A stretch of 22,996 bases of DNA from CAYVSY01 sp964454255 (GCA_964454255.1 CAYVSY010000007.1:1-22996), one strand, 5' to 3'; positions 5,805 through 14,794 are shown, counted from the first letter of the stretch. The notes: generated by a model not told the origin, from the letters alone. A program made the numbers and translations.

Positions 5805-7746
5805 AATTTTCTTTAAAAACCTTATCCATATTATTTTCGTCATAATATGGTTCAGTTCCTTTCACATAATAAAATATTTTAGTTTTAGTTGATGCTTCTG
5901 TCACAACTTCACCTGTTACAGGATCCATTAAAACTCCAACAACATTATTTGGCATATCATACCAAGTGCTTTTTTTATCTTTTAAATACCCTTCCATAAC
6001 ATCAATCCAAATATCTTTTTGACTTCCTTTAACTTCAACATTATCTTCACTAATATTGTCATATCCATTCCAAACTCCAACAATTAAATCTTTGTTATAA
6101 CCAACTATCCAGTAATCATTACTTGTTGTTCCACTTTTAACAGCATATTTTCTAGTCATTAAAGGAGCTAAATTTAATAAAGTGGGAGAACCATTGGTAG
6201 TAAAACTATAATCATATGTATATGTCAACATTTCGTTAATAATAAAAGTTAAATTTCTATTTAAAACAACTTCACGATTATCTTTATATTGATATAATAT
6301 ATTTCCATTTTTATCGGTGATTTTTTTTATAAAATGAGGTTTAATCTTATAACCTTCGTTAGCAAAACATGAATATCCAGTCAATAAATCTAACATACTA
6401 ATTTCTTCACTTCCAAGTGCTAGTGATGGAATTGCTTCCATTTCGGATGAAATACCAACACGTTTAGCAATATTAACTAAATTGTCTTCACCTAAAAACA
6501 AATGTGTTTTAACAGCATAAATGTTGTCCGAATAAGAAACGGCAGCAGCCATAGTAATAGGCATATCTGGGTATTTATCATTATAATTTTTAGGCGAATA
6601 AGTTTGATTGTTAGATAATGTAAAAGTTGTTCGTTCACTAGTAAATTTACTAGATACAGTAAAACCATTTTCTAAAGCTGCATAGTATAAAAAAGGTTTC
6701 ATAGTTGAACCAATCTGTCTCTTGGACGAAATAGCTCGATTAAATTGTGTTTTGTTATAGTTAGTCCCTCCCATTAGAGCTAAAACTTCTCCTGTGTTAG
6801 GATCCATTGCTACACCAGCCATTTGCATATTATTATTAGTCATATTTTTTTCAGTGCTATCTTCTAATAATTTTTGTGCATTTGCATCTAAAGTTGTCCA
6901 AATTTTTAATCCACCCGTTTCAATGATAGAATCAGGGATATTAGAAATAGTCTCCAATTCTTTTAAAACAGCATCTTTATAATACATAACACTCTGCATA
7001 TCATTATCATTTTTTTTACCATAGTAAACTAAATTAATTGCTAAAGCATCATCCATTTCTTCCTTGGAAATTATTTTGTTTTGATACATGTTGTTTAAAA
7101 TAATTTTTTGTCGTTTTTTAGCGGCTTCTTCATTTATTAATGGTGAATAATTCATAGGCGATTTTGGAATACCTGCTAAAATACTTGCTTCAGCTAGAGT
7201 TAAATCACTAGAACTTTTGTTAAAATAATATTTAGCAGCATTTTCAATTCCAAAAACGCCACCATAATTAATAGTATTTAAATATCCTTCTAATATTTCA
7301 TCTTTAGTATAATGAACTTCTATTTCAAAAGCAAGTTTTGCTTCTTCCAATTTTCTTTGCCATGTTTTGTCAAAAGATAAAAATAAGTTTCGTGCATATT
7401 GCTGAGTAATAGTAGAAGCGCCTTCTTTTTTAGAACCACTAATAATATTTGTCCAAGCTGCTTTTAATATTCTAAAATAATCGAATCCAAAATGTTTATA
7501 AAAATGTTTATCTTCTGTCCATAATGTTGAATTAATTAAATTTGATGAAATTTCATTTAAGGGAATCCATTCATCATTAAAATTACCTACCAATTCATTT
7601 TTATTATCATATATATAATAAGAGTATGCTTTATTAAGTTCTAATTTTGGCGTCCATAAACAATATAAATACATTCCAACATTAAAAATAATAAAGGTTA
7701 TTATAGGTAACAATATTAATTTTATTATTAATTTTCTCTTTTTCAT
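5803..7746 (-). CDS. Class A penicillin-binding protein (transglycosylase/transpeptidase)
   Basis: This bifunctional peptidoglycan synthase polymerises lipid II and cross-links the stems outside the membrane. A short basic N-terminus and one membrane segment (about 8-30) precede the GT51 domain, with TEDKHFYKHFG (77-87; catalytic Glu78), EGASTITQQ (108-116) and the KDEILEGYLN segment (148-157). The transpeptidase domain follows with STMK (347-350, acylated Ser347), SDN (406-408) and KSGT (537-540). The 647 residues are typical of PBP1A/PBP2d-like enzymes without extra C-terminal domains. The ATG is preceded by AGGAGGA at an ideal distance. It is a single gene, convergent with noc and divergent from the DUF1934 gene. 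Which PBP paralogue it corresponds to (vegetative PonA-like or sporulation PbpF/PbpG-like) cannot be told from motifs alone. Confidence 0.95.
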   Translation of the reverse strand: MKKRKLIIKLILLPIITFIIFNVGMYLYCLWTPKLELNKAYSYYIYDNKNELVGNFNDEWIPLNEISSNLINSTLWTEDKHFYKHFGFDYFRILKAAWTNIISGSKKEGASTITQQYARNLFLSFDKTWQRKLEEAKLAFEIEVHYTKDEILEGYLNTINYGGVFGIENAAKYYFNKSSSDLTLAEASILAGIPKSPMNYSPLINEEAAKKRQKIILNNMYQNKIISKEEMDDALAINLVYYGKKNDNDMQSVMYYKDAVLKELETISNIPDSIIETGGLKIWTTLDANAQKLLEDSTEKNMTNNNMQMAGVAMDPNTGEVLALMGGTNYNKTQFNRAISSKRQIGSTMKPFLYYAALENGFTVSSKFTSERTTFTLSNNQTYSPKNYNDKYPDMPITMAAAVSYSDNIYAVKTHLFLGEDNLVNIAKRVGISSEMEAIPSLALGSEEISMLDLLTGYSCFANEGYKIKPHFIKKITDKNGNILYQYKDNREVVLNRNLTFIINEMLTYTYDYSFTTNGSPTLLNLAPLMTRKYAVKSGTTSNDYWIVGYNKDLIVGVWNGYDNISEDNVEVKGSQKDIWIDVMEGYLKDKKSTWYDMPNNVVGVLMDPVTGEVVTEASTKTKIFYYVKGTEPYYDENNMDKVFKEN

Positions 7747-7822
7747 ATTCCTCCTAAACCCTTATTTTATTGAATAAAAATTATTATCTAAATATAGTAT
7801 TAAACAAATCTTAAAAAATATG

Positions 7823-7851
7823 TTTAAAATTTATAATAGATGTGATATAAT
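7823..7851 (+). promoter_or_regulatory. Predicted extended -10 promoter of the DUF1934-argS-rpoE operon
   Basis: TATAAT (7846-7851) is preceded by TGA (7843-7845), forming an extended -10 element, with TTTAAA (7823-7828) 17 nt upstream as a weak -35. Confidence 0.6.
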
Positions 7852-7875
7852 GACTTTTGAAAAAATAGGTGATAA

Positions 7876-8226
7876 ATGAGAGTAAAAATTAAAGGTTATT
7901 TGAAACATCAAAATAAAAAAGATAATATTGAAACAAAGGGAATATTATTAGATAAAAAATTAGAGTATCATTTTAATGGTTTTCGACATATTATTAATAT
8001 TGAAGAATTATCATTAATAAGAGAAAATAATGAATGTAAACATATTATTGTATTTAATAAAGAATATAAAAGTCATTATATTTTAAAACAATATAAATTA
8101 GATATGATAATAGTAATAAATACAATTAAAACAAAAATTAATGAAAATTCAATTTATATAAAATATAGTATTAAAGAATCTAATGAAATATATGAATACA
8201 AAATAGAATGGAGTTTGATATCATGA
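7876..8226 (+). CDS. ywiB: DUF1934 (YwiB-like) beta-barrel protein
   Basis: The 116-residue protein begins MRVKIKGYLKHQ and is rich in alternating hydrophobic and charged residues with no membrane segment, fitting the small calycin-like beta-barrel DUF1934 family (Bacillus YwiB). The assignment rests on the N-terminal pattern, the size and the position directly upstream of argS, where ywiB lies in Bacillus. Biochemical function is unknown. The ATG follows AGGTGAT. Its TGA stop overlaps the ATG chosen for argS (ATGA), indicating translational coupling. It has no Cys-based or enzymatic motif. The assignment is probable rather than certain, because the sequence is divergent. Confidence 0.7.
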   Translation: MRVKIKGYLKHQNKKDNIETKGILLDKKLEYHFNGFRHIINIEELSLIRENNECKHIIVFNKEYKSHYILKQYKLDMIIVINTIKTKINENSIYIKYSIKESNEIYEYKIEWSLIS

Positions 8227-9845
8227 ATTATAAAAAGAAATTACGTGATATAATATCTGAAACATTAAAAAAAATGAATATTAATTATAATAATTCAGTT
8301 ATTATTGAGATGCCAAAATCAAAAACAAATGGTGATTATTCAACTAATATTGCCATGAATCTTACCAAAATTCTACATGATTCGCCAATTAATATTGCCA
8401 ACAAAATAAAAGAAAATATTAATGATGAATGTATTGAAAAAATAGAAGTTATAAATCCAGGATTTATTAATATTTTTATTAAAAAAGAAGCATTATTAAG
8501 TATAATAGATGAAGTATTAGAAAAAGAAGCAAATTACGGAAGAAGTTCAATTGGTAATAATCAAAAAATTAACATTGAATATGTAAGTGCTAATCCAACT
8601 GGAACACTTCATATTGGGCATGCTAGAGGTGCTACTTATGGTGATAATTTATCAAGGATTTTATCTTTTGCGGGATATGATGTTACTAGAGAATATTACA
8701 TAAATGATGCTGGTAATCAAATGAATAATCTTGGAATATCAATAAAAGAAAGATATAAGGAACAATGTGGTCTTGAATATAGCTTACCCGAAGATGGATA
8801 TCATGGAAAAGAAATTGTTAAAATAGCTGAAGAAATTTATAAAGAGTATAAAGATAAAAAGATTAATGAAAATATTGAATATTTTAAAAAATATGGATTA
8901 AATATTTTGCTCAATGGCATAAAAAAAGATCTAGATACATATCGAGTTAATTTTGATATATGGTCTAGTGAACAATCTTTATATGATAGAGGATTAGTTG
9001 ATATAATCATAACACAATTGAAAGATAGCGGTAAATGTTATATAAATGAAAATGCTTTGTGGTTAAAAACAAGTGATTATAATGATGAAAAAGATAGAGT
9101 ATTAATAAAACAAGATGGAACTTATACATATTTACTTCCTGACATTGCATATCATTGTGATAAATTAAATAGAGGCTATGATAATTTAATAGATGTCTTA
9201 GGAGCTGATCACCATGGATATATAAATAGGTTAAAGGGATCATTATCAATCCTTGGATATGATAGTGAAAAGTTAGATATTAAAATATTACAAATGGTTA
9301 GATTGTTAAAAAATGGTGAAGAAATTAAAATGAGTAAAAGAACTGGTAAATCTATGACCATGAAAGATTTAATAGAAGAAGTTGGAATAAATGGAACGAG
9401 ATATTTCTTTTCGGCTAGAAGTTTAGATAGCCCACTTGATTTTAATATAGATTTAGCAACTAAACAATCCAACGAAAATCCAATATACTATATTGAATAT
9501 GCTAATGCTAGAATATCATCTATTTTGAAAAAAGTAAAAAATATTAACGTTGATGATATTAAAGAATACAAAACATTAGAAAATGATATGATTTCTGGAA
9601 TATTAATTAAAATAAGTGAATTAAATGATATTGTAGAAAGTGCAGCATTAAAAAGATTACCCCATCTTATTTGTGGTTATGTATATGACTTAGCAACCAT
9701 GTTTCATGCGTATTATTCTAATGAAACGTTTATAACTGATAATGAAATTTACACCAAAGAAAGAATTAAATTATTAAAAGCAATTAAAATTGTTATAAAT
9801 ATATGTTTAGATTTGATTGGTATTATACCTAAAGAGGAGATGTAG
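8223..9845 (+). CDS. argS: Arginyl-tRNA synthetase
   Basis: ArgS charges tRNA-Arg with arginine. The 540-residue class I synthetase shows the HIGH signature at 130-133 within ANPTGTLHIGHARGA, and the KMSK loop at 369-372 (KMSKRTG). An N-terminal Add1-like domain (about 1-90) and a C-terminal helical anticodon-binding domain (from about 420) flank the catalytic core. An in-frame ATG at 8208 exists, but I chose 8223: GGAG at 8211-8214 is correctly placed for it, and it forms the ATGA overlap with the preceding gene. rpoE starts 2 nt after the stop, so the three genes form one operon. Confidence 0.95.
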   Translation: MNYKKKLRDIISETLKKMNINYNNSVIIEMPKSKTNGDYSTNIAMNLTKILHDSPINIANKIKENINDECIEKIEVINPGFINIFIKKEALLSIIDEVLEKEANYGRSSIGNNQKINIEYVSANPTGTLHIGHARGATYGDNLSRILSFAGYDVTREYYINDAGNQMNNLGISIKERYKEQCGLEYSLPEDGYHGKEIVKIAEEIYKEYKDKKINENIEYFKKYGLNILLNGIKKDLDTYRVNFDIWSSEQSLYDRGLVDIIITQLKDSGKCYINENALWLKTSDYNDEKDRVLIKQDGTYTYLLPDIAYHCDKLNRGYDNLIDVLGADHHGYINRLKGSLSILGYDSEKLDIKILQMVRLLKNGEEIKMSKRTGKSMTMKDLIEEVGINGTRYFFSARSLDSPLDFNIDLATKQSNENPIYYIEYANARISSILKKVKNINVDDIKEYKTLENDMISGILIKISELNDIVESAALKRLPHLICGYVYDLATMFHAYYSNETFITDNEIYTKERIKLLKAIKIVINICLDLIGIIPKEEM

Positions 9846-9847
9846 AT

Positions 9848-10282
9848 ATGAAACTAAACAAAATGCCAAAGGAAGAATTAGAATTGTTATCATACACAAG
9901 AATAGCCGAAATGTATTTACAAGAAAACAAAAAACCAATAAATACGGCTGATTTATTTAAAGAAATATGTAGTTTACTTGATTTAGATTCAAAAGAATAT
10001 GAAGCTAAAATAGCCGACTTCTTTCAATCATTAGTAACTTCTAAAGAATTTATATTATTAGAAGATGGAAATTGGGATTTAAAAGCCAATCATGTTGTTA
10101 AAATTAATATGAATGATATTTATGAAGACGATGATATTGAAATAGAACCTGAAGAAAGAGATGAAGAATCTATTGAAGAACCAACCGAAATAGAAGAATT
10201 TGATAATACTATTGATGATGATTATTCTGAAGATGAACTTGGTGATTTATCGGTTATTGGAGAAGAAGAATTAGAGGAATGA
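9848..10282 (+). CDS. rpoE: DNA-directed RNA polymerase delta subunit
   Basis: Delta is a Bacillota-specific RNA polymerase subunit that speeds recycling and alters promoter selectivity. The 144 residues split as in the family: a folded HARE-HTH domain (about 1-90, including SYTRIAEMYLQ and the DLFKEICSLLDL helix) and a highly acidic disordered tail (about 110-144) rich in Asp and Glu. It is preceded by AGAGGAG and sits directly after argS. The TGA stop lies in the loop of the operon terminator. The gene must not be confused with the extracytoplasmic sigma-E factor of Proteobacteria, also named rpoE. Confidence 0.93.
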   Translation: MKLNKMPKEELELLSYTRIAEMYLQENKKPINTADLFKEICSLLDLDSKEYEAKIADFFQSLVTSKEFILLEDGNWDLKANHVVKINMNDIYEDDDIEIEPEERDEESIEEPTEIEEFDNTIDDDYSEDELGDLSVIGEEELEE

Positions 10283-10294
10283 TCCTCTTTTTTT
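10273..10294 (+). terminator. Terminator of the DUF1934-argS-rpoE operon
   Basis: AGAGGA (10273-10278) pairs with TCCTCT (10283-10288) around the loop ATGA, which contains the rpoE stop TGA. A T run follows to 10294. Confidence 0.85.
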
Positions 10295-10316
10295 ACATAA
10301 AAAAGAAAATAAAATC

Positions 10317-10346
10317 TTTACAAATTACTATATAATATAATATAAT
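10317..10346 (+). promoter_or_regulatory. Predicted promoter of prfA-prmC
   Basis: TTTACA (10317-10322) and TATAAT (10341-10346) are 18 nt apart. The area has overlapping TATAAT-like words, so the exact -10 is uncertain. Confidence 0.5.
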
Positions 10347-10369
10347 CAATTAAGAAAAGGAATGATAAT

Positions 10370-11428
10370 ATGATAGAAAGATTGAATGTAACAAATGATA
10401 GATATTTGCAAATAGAAGACGAATTGACAAAACCAGAAATTATATCTAATATTAAAATAATGACTTCATTATCACGTGAACAAAATCATCTTCGACCAAT
10501 TGTAGAAATATATGAAAAATACAAAAAAGTATTAAGCGATATAGAAGAAGCTAAAGATTTGGAACATGATAAAGAATTAATGGAATTTGCTAAAGAAGAA
10601 ATAATTCGATTAAACGAAGAAAAAGAAAGTATTGAACATGAATTAGAAATCCTTTTAATACCACACGATCCTAATGATGAAAAGAATGTTATTGTTGAAA
10701 TTAGAGGTGCAGCAGGTGGTGATGAAGCAAATATATTTGCTGGAGATTTATATGACATGTATCAAAAATATATAAATCAATTTGGTTGGAAAACAGAAAT
10801 ACTAAATAGTGTAGAAGGTAGTGCTGGTGGATATTCACAAATTGAATTCATAATAAAAGGTGAAGGAGTTTATTCAAAATTAAAATACGAAAGCGGATCG
10901 CATCGTGTTCAAAGAGTTCCCGAAACAGAATCACAGGGCCGAGTGCACACATCTACTGCGACGATTTTGGTTATGCCAGAAGCTGAAGAATTAGATTATC
11001 AACTTGATATGAACGAAGTCAGAATTGATATCACAAGAAGTAGCGGTTGTGGTGGACAAGGCGTTAATACTACCGATAGTGCTGTTCGTTTAACTCATAT
11101 TCCAACAGGCATAATTGTTTATTCCCAAACAGAAAGATCTCAAATTAAAAACAAAGAAAAAGCTATAAAAATCCTTCAAACCCGTTTGTTTGATTATTAT
11201 TCAAGAAAAGAACAAGAAGAAAATGATAAAGAAAGACGAATAAAAATAGGAACTGGAGATAGAAGTGAAAAAATTAGAACATATAATTATCCTCAAAATA
11301 GATTAACTGATCATCGTATTGGTTTTACATCTATGAATTTAGATAGAATTATGGATGGTGACTTGGGTGTTGTCATTGAAGCATTAATTAATGAAAATCA
11401 ACGCATGGAATTAGAAACCAATGCATAA
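10370..11428 (+). CDS. prfA: Peptide chain release factor 1
   Basis: RF1 reads UAA and UAG and triggers peptidyl-tRNA hydrolysis. The 352-residue protein has the catalytic GGQ at 228-230 within SSGCGGQGVNT, and the codon-recognition tripeptide of the P-x-T type is PET at 184-186 (usually PAT or PVT). Length and domain order are normal. Because several genes here end in TGA, a separate RF2 must exist elsewhere. The start ATG follows AAGGAATGATAAT. The gene overlaps prmC, which modifies the GGQ glutamine of this protein, by 8 nt. Confidence 0.97.
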   Translation: MIERLNVTNDRYLQIEDELTKPEIISNIKIMTSLSREQNHLRPIVEIYEKYKKVLSDIEEAKDLEHDKELMEFAKEEIIRLNEEKESIEHELEILLIPHDPNDEKNVIVEIRGAAGGDEANIFAGDLYDMYQKYINQFGWKTEILNSVEGSAGGYSQIEFIIKGEGVYSKLKYESGSHRVQRVPETESQGRVHTSTATILVMPEAEELDYQLDMNEVRIDITRSSGCGGQGVNTTDSAVRLTHIPTGIIVYSQTERSQIKNKEKAIKILQTRLFDYYSRKEQEENDKERRIKIGTGDRSEKIRTYNYPQNRLTDHRIGFTSMNLDRIMDGDLGVVIEALINENQRMELETNA

Positions 11429-12206
11429 TGTAATTAAATATGAAAAAATGTTAGAAACTTATAATATTGATAAATCACTAGCTAAATATTATTATGATTA
11501 TCTAATAAAAAATAATTCTTATAATAAAAAAAAATTTAATGATGGTATTAATAAATTAATAGATGGATTACCCATACAATATATAATAGGAAATGTCAAT
11601 TTTTATGGTAACATTATAAAAGTAAATAATAATGTTTTAATACCGCGATTTGAGACAGAACAATTATTAGAAAAAACTATTAATTTAATTAAAGATAATT
11701 TCAATATAAATTCATCCGTCCTTGATATTGGAACAGGTAGTGGTTGTATTGCGATATCTTTAAAAAAAGAAAGACCCAATCTAAATGTTGATGCTTGTGA
11801 TATATCAGAAACAGCCTTAAAAATAGCTAAAGAAAATGCAATATTAAATAATGTAAATATAAATTTTATTACAAGTGATATTTTTACAAACATTAATAAA
11901 AAATATGATATTATTATAAGTAATCCACCCTATATAAAAGAAGATGAACAAATAATGGATATTGTTAAAAATAATGAACCACATATTGCTTTATATGCTA
12001 AAGAAAATGGTCTAGAGTTTTATCAAAAAATTATTAGTGAAGCAAAGAAAGTTTTAAATGAAAAATTTATTATAGCACTTGAAATTGGTGAAACTGAAGG
12101 CAATGATATAATAAAAATTGCTAGCAATAATTATCCTAATGCTATAATAAAATTAGAAAAAGATAATTATAATAGAGATCGTTTTATCTTTATCATAAAT
12201 ATTTAA
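11421..12206 (+). CDS. prmC: Release factor glutamine methyltransferase PrmC
   Basis: PrmC methylates the glutamine of the GGQ motif in release factors using S-adenosylmethionine. In the 261-residue protein the SAM-binding motif is LDIGTGSGCIAI (101-112) and the substrate-binding NPPY is at 168-171. The N-terminal helical domain (about 1-75) includes PIQYIIGNVNFYG, typical of PrmC, and IPRFETE (74-80). The ATG lies inside the end of prfA with no clear ribosome binding site of its own, so reinitiation after prfA is likely. The pairing with prfA is the standard bacterial arrangement. Confidence 0.95.
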   Translation: MHNVIKYEKMLETYNIDKSLAKYYYDYLIKNNSYNKKKFNDGINKLIDGLPIQYIIGNVNFYGNIIKVNNNVLIPRFETEQLLEKTINLIKDNFNINSSVLDIGTGSGCIAISLKKERPNLNVDACDISETALKIAKENAILNNVNINFITSDIFTNINKKYDIIISNPPYIKEDEQIMDIVKNNEPHIALYAKENGLEFYQKIISEAKKVLNEKFIIALEIGETEGNDIIKIASNNYPNAIIKLEKDNYNRDRFIFIINI

Positions 12207-12226
12207 AAAATGAATAAAAAAAATAT

Positions 12227-12264
12227 AAATCACTCAACATTAATATGAAAGGGTGATTTTTTTT
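12227..12264 (+). terminator. Terminator-like hairpin containing the spoIIR ribosome binding site
   Basis: AATCACTC (12228-12235) pairs with GGGTGATT (12251-12258; one G-T pair), extendable by one A-T pair, with a 15-nt loop and a run of eight T (12257-12264). It is placed to terminate prfA-prmC. The right arm holds the GGGTGA ribosome binding site of spoIIR, and the T run holds its TTG start. Confidence 0.65.
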
Positions 12265-12787
12265 GAAAAAAGTCTTAATAGTATTAATAAGTATAATAAT
12301 GATAGTAGCCGTTAAAAAAAACGTTGAAGCTGAAAACATTATTATACCTGACGAAGCAATAAGATTAAGAATTATTCCCAATAGTAATAATCCAGCTGAT
12401 TTATATTTAAAAGGATTAGTTCAAGAAAAAATGAAAGAAAATATTAGTAATTTATTAACTAATCCCACTCAAATATCATCAGCTAGAGAAATTATCGAAA
12501 ATAATTTATCAAACTTTAATAACGACATAAAGGAAATTTTTAATAATTATAATTATGATTATAAATATAAAGTAAAATATGGTTATAATTATTTTCCTCA
12601 AAAAGAATATAAAGGAATTACTTACAATGAAGGATATTATGAATCATTAGTAGTTGAATTAGGAGATGCCAAAGGTGATAATTGGTGGTGTGTGTTATTT
12701 CCACCCCTATGTTTATTAGAGGCTGAAGAAAATACTGAAGTAGAATACAAATTTTTTGTTAAAGAATTAATTAATAAAATATTTTGA
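12263..12787 (+). CDS. spoIIR: Stage II sporulation protein R
   Basis: SpoIIR is made in the forespore and secreted to trigger SpoIIGA-dependent activation of pro-sigma-E in the mother cell. The 174-residue protein has an N-terminal hydrophobic segment (about 3-17) serving as a signal or anchor. It then shows the family's IPDEAIRLRIIPNSN (28-42) with the following DLYLKGLVQ, and the late GDNWWCVLFPPLC segment. The start is TTG, preceded by AAAGGGTGA at normal spacing; no in-frame ATG precedes the signal. The ribosome binding site is buried in a terminator-like hairpin. Gene order prfA-prmC-spoIIR resembles Bacillus. I found no convincing sigma-F promoter. Confidence 0.93.
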   Translation: MKKVLIVLISIIMIVAVKKNVEAENIIIPDEAIRLRIIPNSNNPADLYLKGLVQEKMKENISNLLTNPTQISSAREIIENNLSNFNNDIKEIFNNYNYDYKYKVKYGYNYFPQKEYKGITYNEGYYESLVVELGDAKGDNWWCVLFPPLCLLEAEENTEVEYKFFVKELINKIF

Positions 12788-12830
12788 ATTAATATAGAGT
12801 TTAAATAATAAAATTATTTAGGTGATACAT

Positions 12831-13367
12831 TTGAATCAAATAATAGTTATTATATTAATTGCCATTAGTTTAAGCATGGATGCTTTTTCATTATCATTAA
12901 TATATGGAATAAATATTAATAGTAAAGCAACTAAAATTCATCTCTCAATTAGTGTTGGAATATTTCATTTTTTAATGCCCATTCTAGGTTATAAATTTGG
13001 CTCAATAATAGAAAATAACATTCCTATTAGTTTAAAAATAGTAGCATCAATATTACTAATAATATTAGGTATAGAAATGATACTAGATAAAGTCAAAGAA
13101 GATAATAAATTAAAAAAAATAGAAATATTAGAAATAATAATTTTTTCATTTAGCGTAAGCATAGACAGTTTTATGACAGGCATTGGAATTAAAATCTTAT
13201 ATGAAAATATATATATAATTTCTTCAATCTTTTCTTTAATAAGCTTTATTTTTACCATTATTGGATTGAATATAGGTAATATATTAAATAAAAGATATGG
13301 TCCAATAGCTACTAAAATAGGCGGTATTATTCTTATAATTATTGGTTTTCTAAACATTTTAAAGTAA
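12831..13367 (+). CDS. mntP: MntP-like manganese efflux pump
   Basis: MntP exports Mn2+ across the cytoplasmic membrane. The 178-residue protein is almost wholly hydrophobic with about six membrane segments and an internal duplication. Each half carries the family's metal-site Asp in a related motif: SMDAF (Asp17) and SIDSF (Asp112). Length fits the family. An in-frame GTG lies at 12822, but AGGTGA (12820-12825) would overlap it and is correctly spaced for the TTG at 12831, so I chose TTG and the start MNQIIVIILIAISLSMDAF. It follows spoIIR by 43 nt and may be co-transcribed. In Bacillus, mntP lies in the same spoIIR-rpiB neighbourhood. The related sporulation protein YtaF is a less likely alternative. 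There is no room for a yybP-ykoY riboswitch upstream. Confidence 0.82.
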   Translation: MNQIIVIILIAISLSMDAFSLSLIYGININSKATKIHLSISVGIFHFLMPILGYKFGSIIENNIPISLKIVASILLIILGIEMILDKVKEDNKLKKIEILEIIIFSFSVSIDSFMTGIGIKILYENIYIISSIFSLISFIFTIIGLNIGNILNKRYGPIATKIGGIILIIIGFLNILK

Positions 13368-13382
13368 CCGATTAGAAAATAT

Positions 13383-13411
13383 TTGACAAAAGCAAACATT
13401 TGTGCTAAAAT
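13383..13411 (+). promoter_or_regulatory. Strong consensus promoter upstream of the unknown membrane protein gene
   Basis: TTGACA (13383-13388) is a perfect -35, 17 nt from TAAAAT (13406-13411), with TGC directly before the -10 (extended -10). It is followed by a very strong AAAGGGGGA ribosome binding site (13429-13437), implying high expression. Confidence 0.8.
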
Positions 13412-13444
13412 AATGGGCATATTTTCAAAAAGGGGGAAATAAAA

Positions 13445-14779
13445 ATGAAAAATACAATGAACTTTGATGTTCGTGATGAATTTCAAATTGCTAAAATAAA
13501 CGACAAATATGTTATTATTATGATACCTTATGGAGTAGAACCAGAATTAAAAAGATTAAAACAAGAATTTGAAAGTTTAGACGAAGCCGAAGAAACACTA
13601 AATTGCATAAATAATAGAAAAGAAGAAGAAAAATTAAATAAAATTAAAGAACAAAAACAACTAGAAAAAGAAAATAAAGAATATGTTAGAAAACTTAAAA
13701 TTGACAAAACAGGAAGTAAAAAATTTAAAAAAATTACTTTTAAAGCAGTAGCTGGAGTATTAGTTGTAGGAACACTTGCTGTTGGAACAATTGCTCTTAT
13801 TTCATCTAAATTAAACGGTAATATTAAGACAACTAAAAATTCTAATAATTCTAAGACAACAATTGAAAACGCTAATCCAACTAAAGAACCTGAAATATTA
13901 GACAAAATAGAAGTTGTTGAAACACCAATGCCTACTGTAGAACCTGTTGTTGAAACACCAACACCTACTGTAGAACCAATTAAAGAAATGACTCATGACG
14001 AAAAAATAGAATTTATTAAAAAAAATGCTGAAAATTTTAAAAATGAAATGAATGCTATAAATAATATTAAAATAGATAATAATGATGCCTTATTAGAATT
14101 ATGTTATATAAATGGAATTAATCCATATGAGTTAAATGTATCAACGACTGATGTTGTTTTAGATGCTGTTACTATATATGGTAACTATATTGATAAAACA
14201 TTTACTAATGCTAAAAATTATTTAGGTTATAATACAGAATTAAGAGGACAAAATAATGTATATACTGATGTATATTCAAAATATATTTGTGATGAATCAG
14301 ATAAAGAAATATATTCAGAAATAATAAATAAAGCTTTAAAAGTTATAAATGGATGTAATACTTTAACAAAAGAAGAAGTACTAGAAAAATCATATGAATA
14401 TAATACTATCTTAGCTAATGATATAATAGCTGATGAATATTATGAAAACTGTTCAACACCAGTTCAAACAATGATATTGATGATTTGTTATAATTCACCA
14501 GAAATGCTTCCTGAAAAAACAAGAATTAATATTGATACACCAATTGGAATTCAACAATTAGAAAATATTAATAAATTAAAAGAAAATGAAAATAATGATG
14601 AAAACTATGAAATAAAATTTATGAATGGTGAAGAAAGTTATAGTAACTTAAGGAATGAATATAATCATTTATATAGAATTTCTACTAGAAATGCTACTAT
14701 GGAATTCTTCTTAAGTGAAAATCCTGATTGTAATCAACAATTATCAAATAAACCAAAAACATATACTAAATCAATATAA
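13445..14779 (+). CDS. Membrane-anchored protein of unknown function with Pro/Thr-repeat stalk
   Basis: I do not recognise a family for this 444-residue protein. Visible parts in order are a small N-terminal cytoplasmic region (1-50), a Lys/Glu-rich predicted coiled coil (about 45-85), one membrane helix (about 100-121), and a Ser/Thr/Asn-rich linker. A tandem repeat VVETPxPTVEP (two copies, 157-178) then acts as a stalk before a mixed-charge helical C-terminal domain (about 183-444). With Lys-rich residues before the helix, the C-terminal domain should lie outside. The extracytoplasmic part contains a few Cys residues (for example CYING and CNTL contexts) that could pair. It is monocistronic, with a consensus promoter, a strong ribosome binding site and its own terminator, so it is likely abundant. 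No catalytic motif or LPXTG is seen. Confidence 0.8.
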   Translation: MKNTMNFDVRDEFQIAKINDKYVIIMIPYGVEPELKRLKQEFESLDEAEETLNCINNRKEEEKLNKIKEQKQLEKENKEYVRKLKIDKTGSKKFKKITFKAVAGVLVVGTLAVGTIALISSKLNGNIKTTKNSNNSKTTIENANPTKEPEILDKIEVVETPMPTVEPVVETPTPTVEPIKEMTHDEKIEFIKKNAENFKNEMNAINNIKIDNNDALLELCYINGINPYELNVSTTDVVLDAVTIYGNYIDKTFTNAKNYLGYNTELRGQNNVYTDVYSKYICDESDKEIYSEIINKALKVINGCNTLTKEEVLEKSYEYNTILANDIIADEYYENCSTPVQTMILMICYNSPEMLPEKTRINIDTPIGIQQLENINKLKENENNDENYEIKFMNGEESYSNLRNEYNHLYRISTRNATMEFFLSENPDCNQQLSNKPKTYTKSI

Positions 14780-14794
14780 AAAGAAAAAGGGGTT

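Noticed and set aside
10468..10483. CACGTG-centred sequence in prfA resembling a parS site
   Set aside because: Outside the CACGTG core few flanking bases match the parS consensus, and the overall palindrome is poor. It lies in coding sequence and is probably chance.
12781..12830. Manganese (yybP-ykoY) riboswitch upstream of mntP
   Set aside because: Only 43 nt separate spoIIR from mntP, too short for this riboswitch, and no matching structure is visible.
13864..13990. Short direct repeat in the unknown membrane protein gene as a possible mobile or CRISPR-like repeat
   Set aside because: It is an in-frame two-copy protein repeat (VVETPxPTVEP) in a stalk region, and there is no spacer structure. 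No CRISPR array, tRNA or rRNA was seen anywhere in the window.
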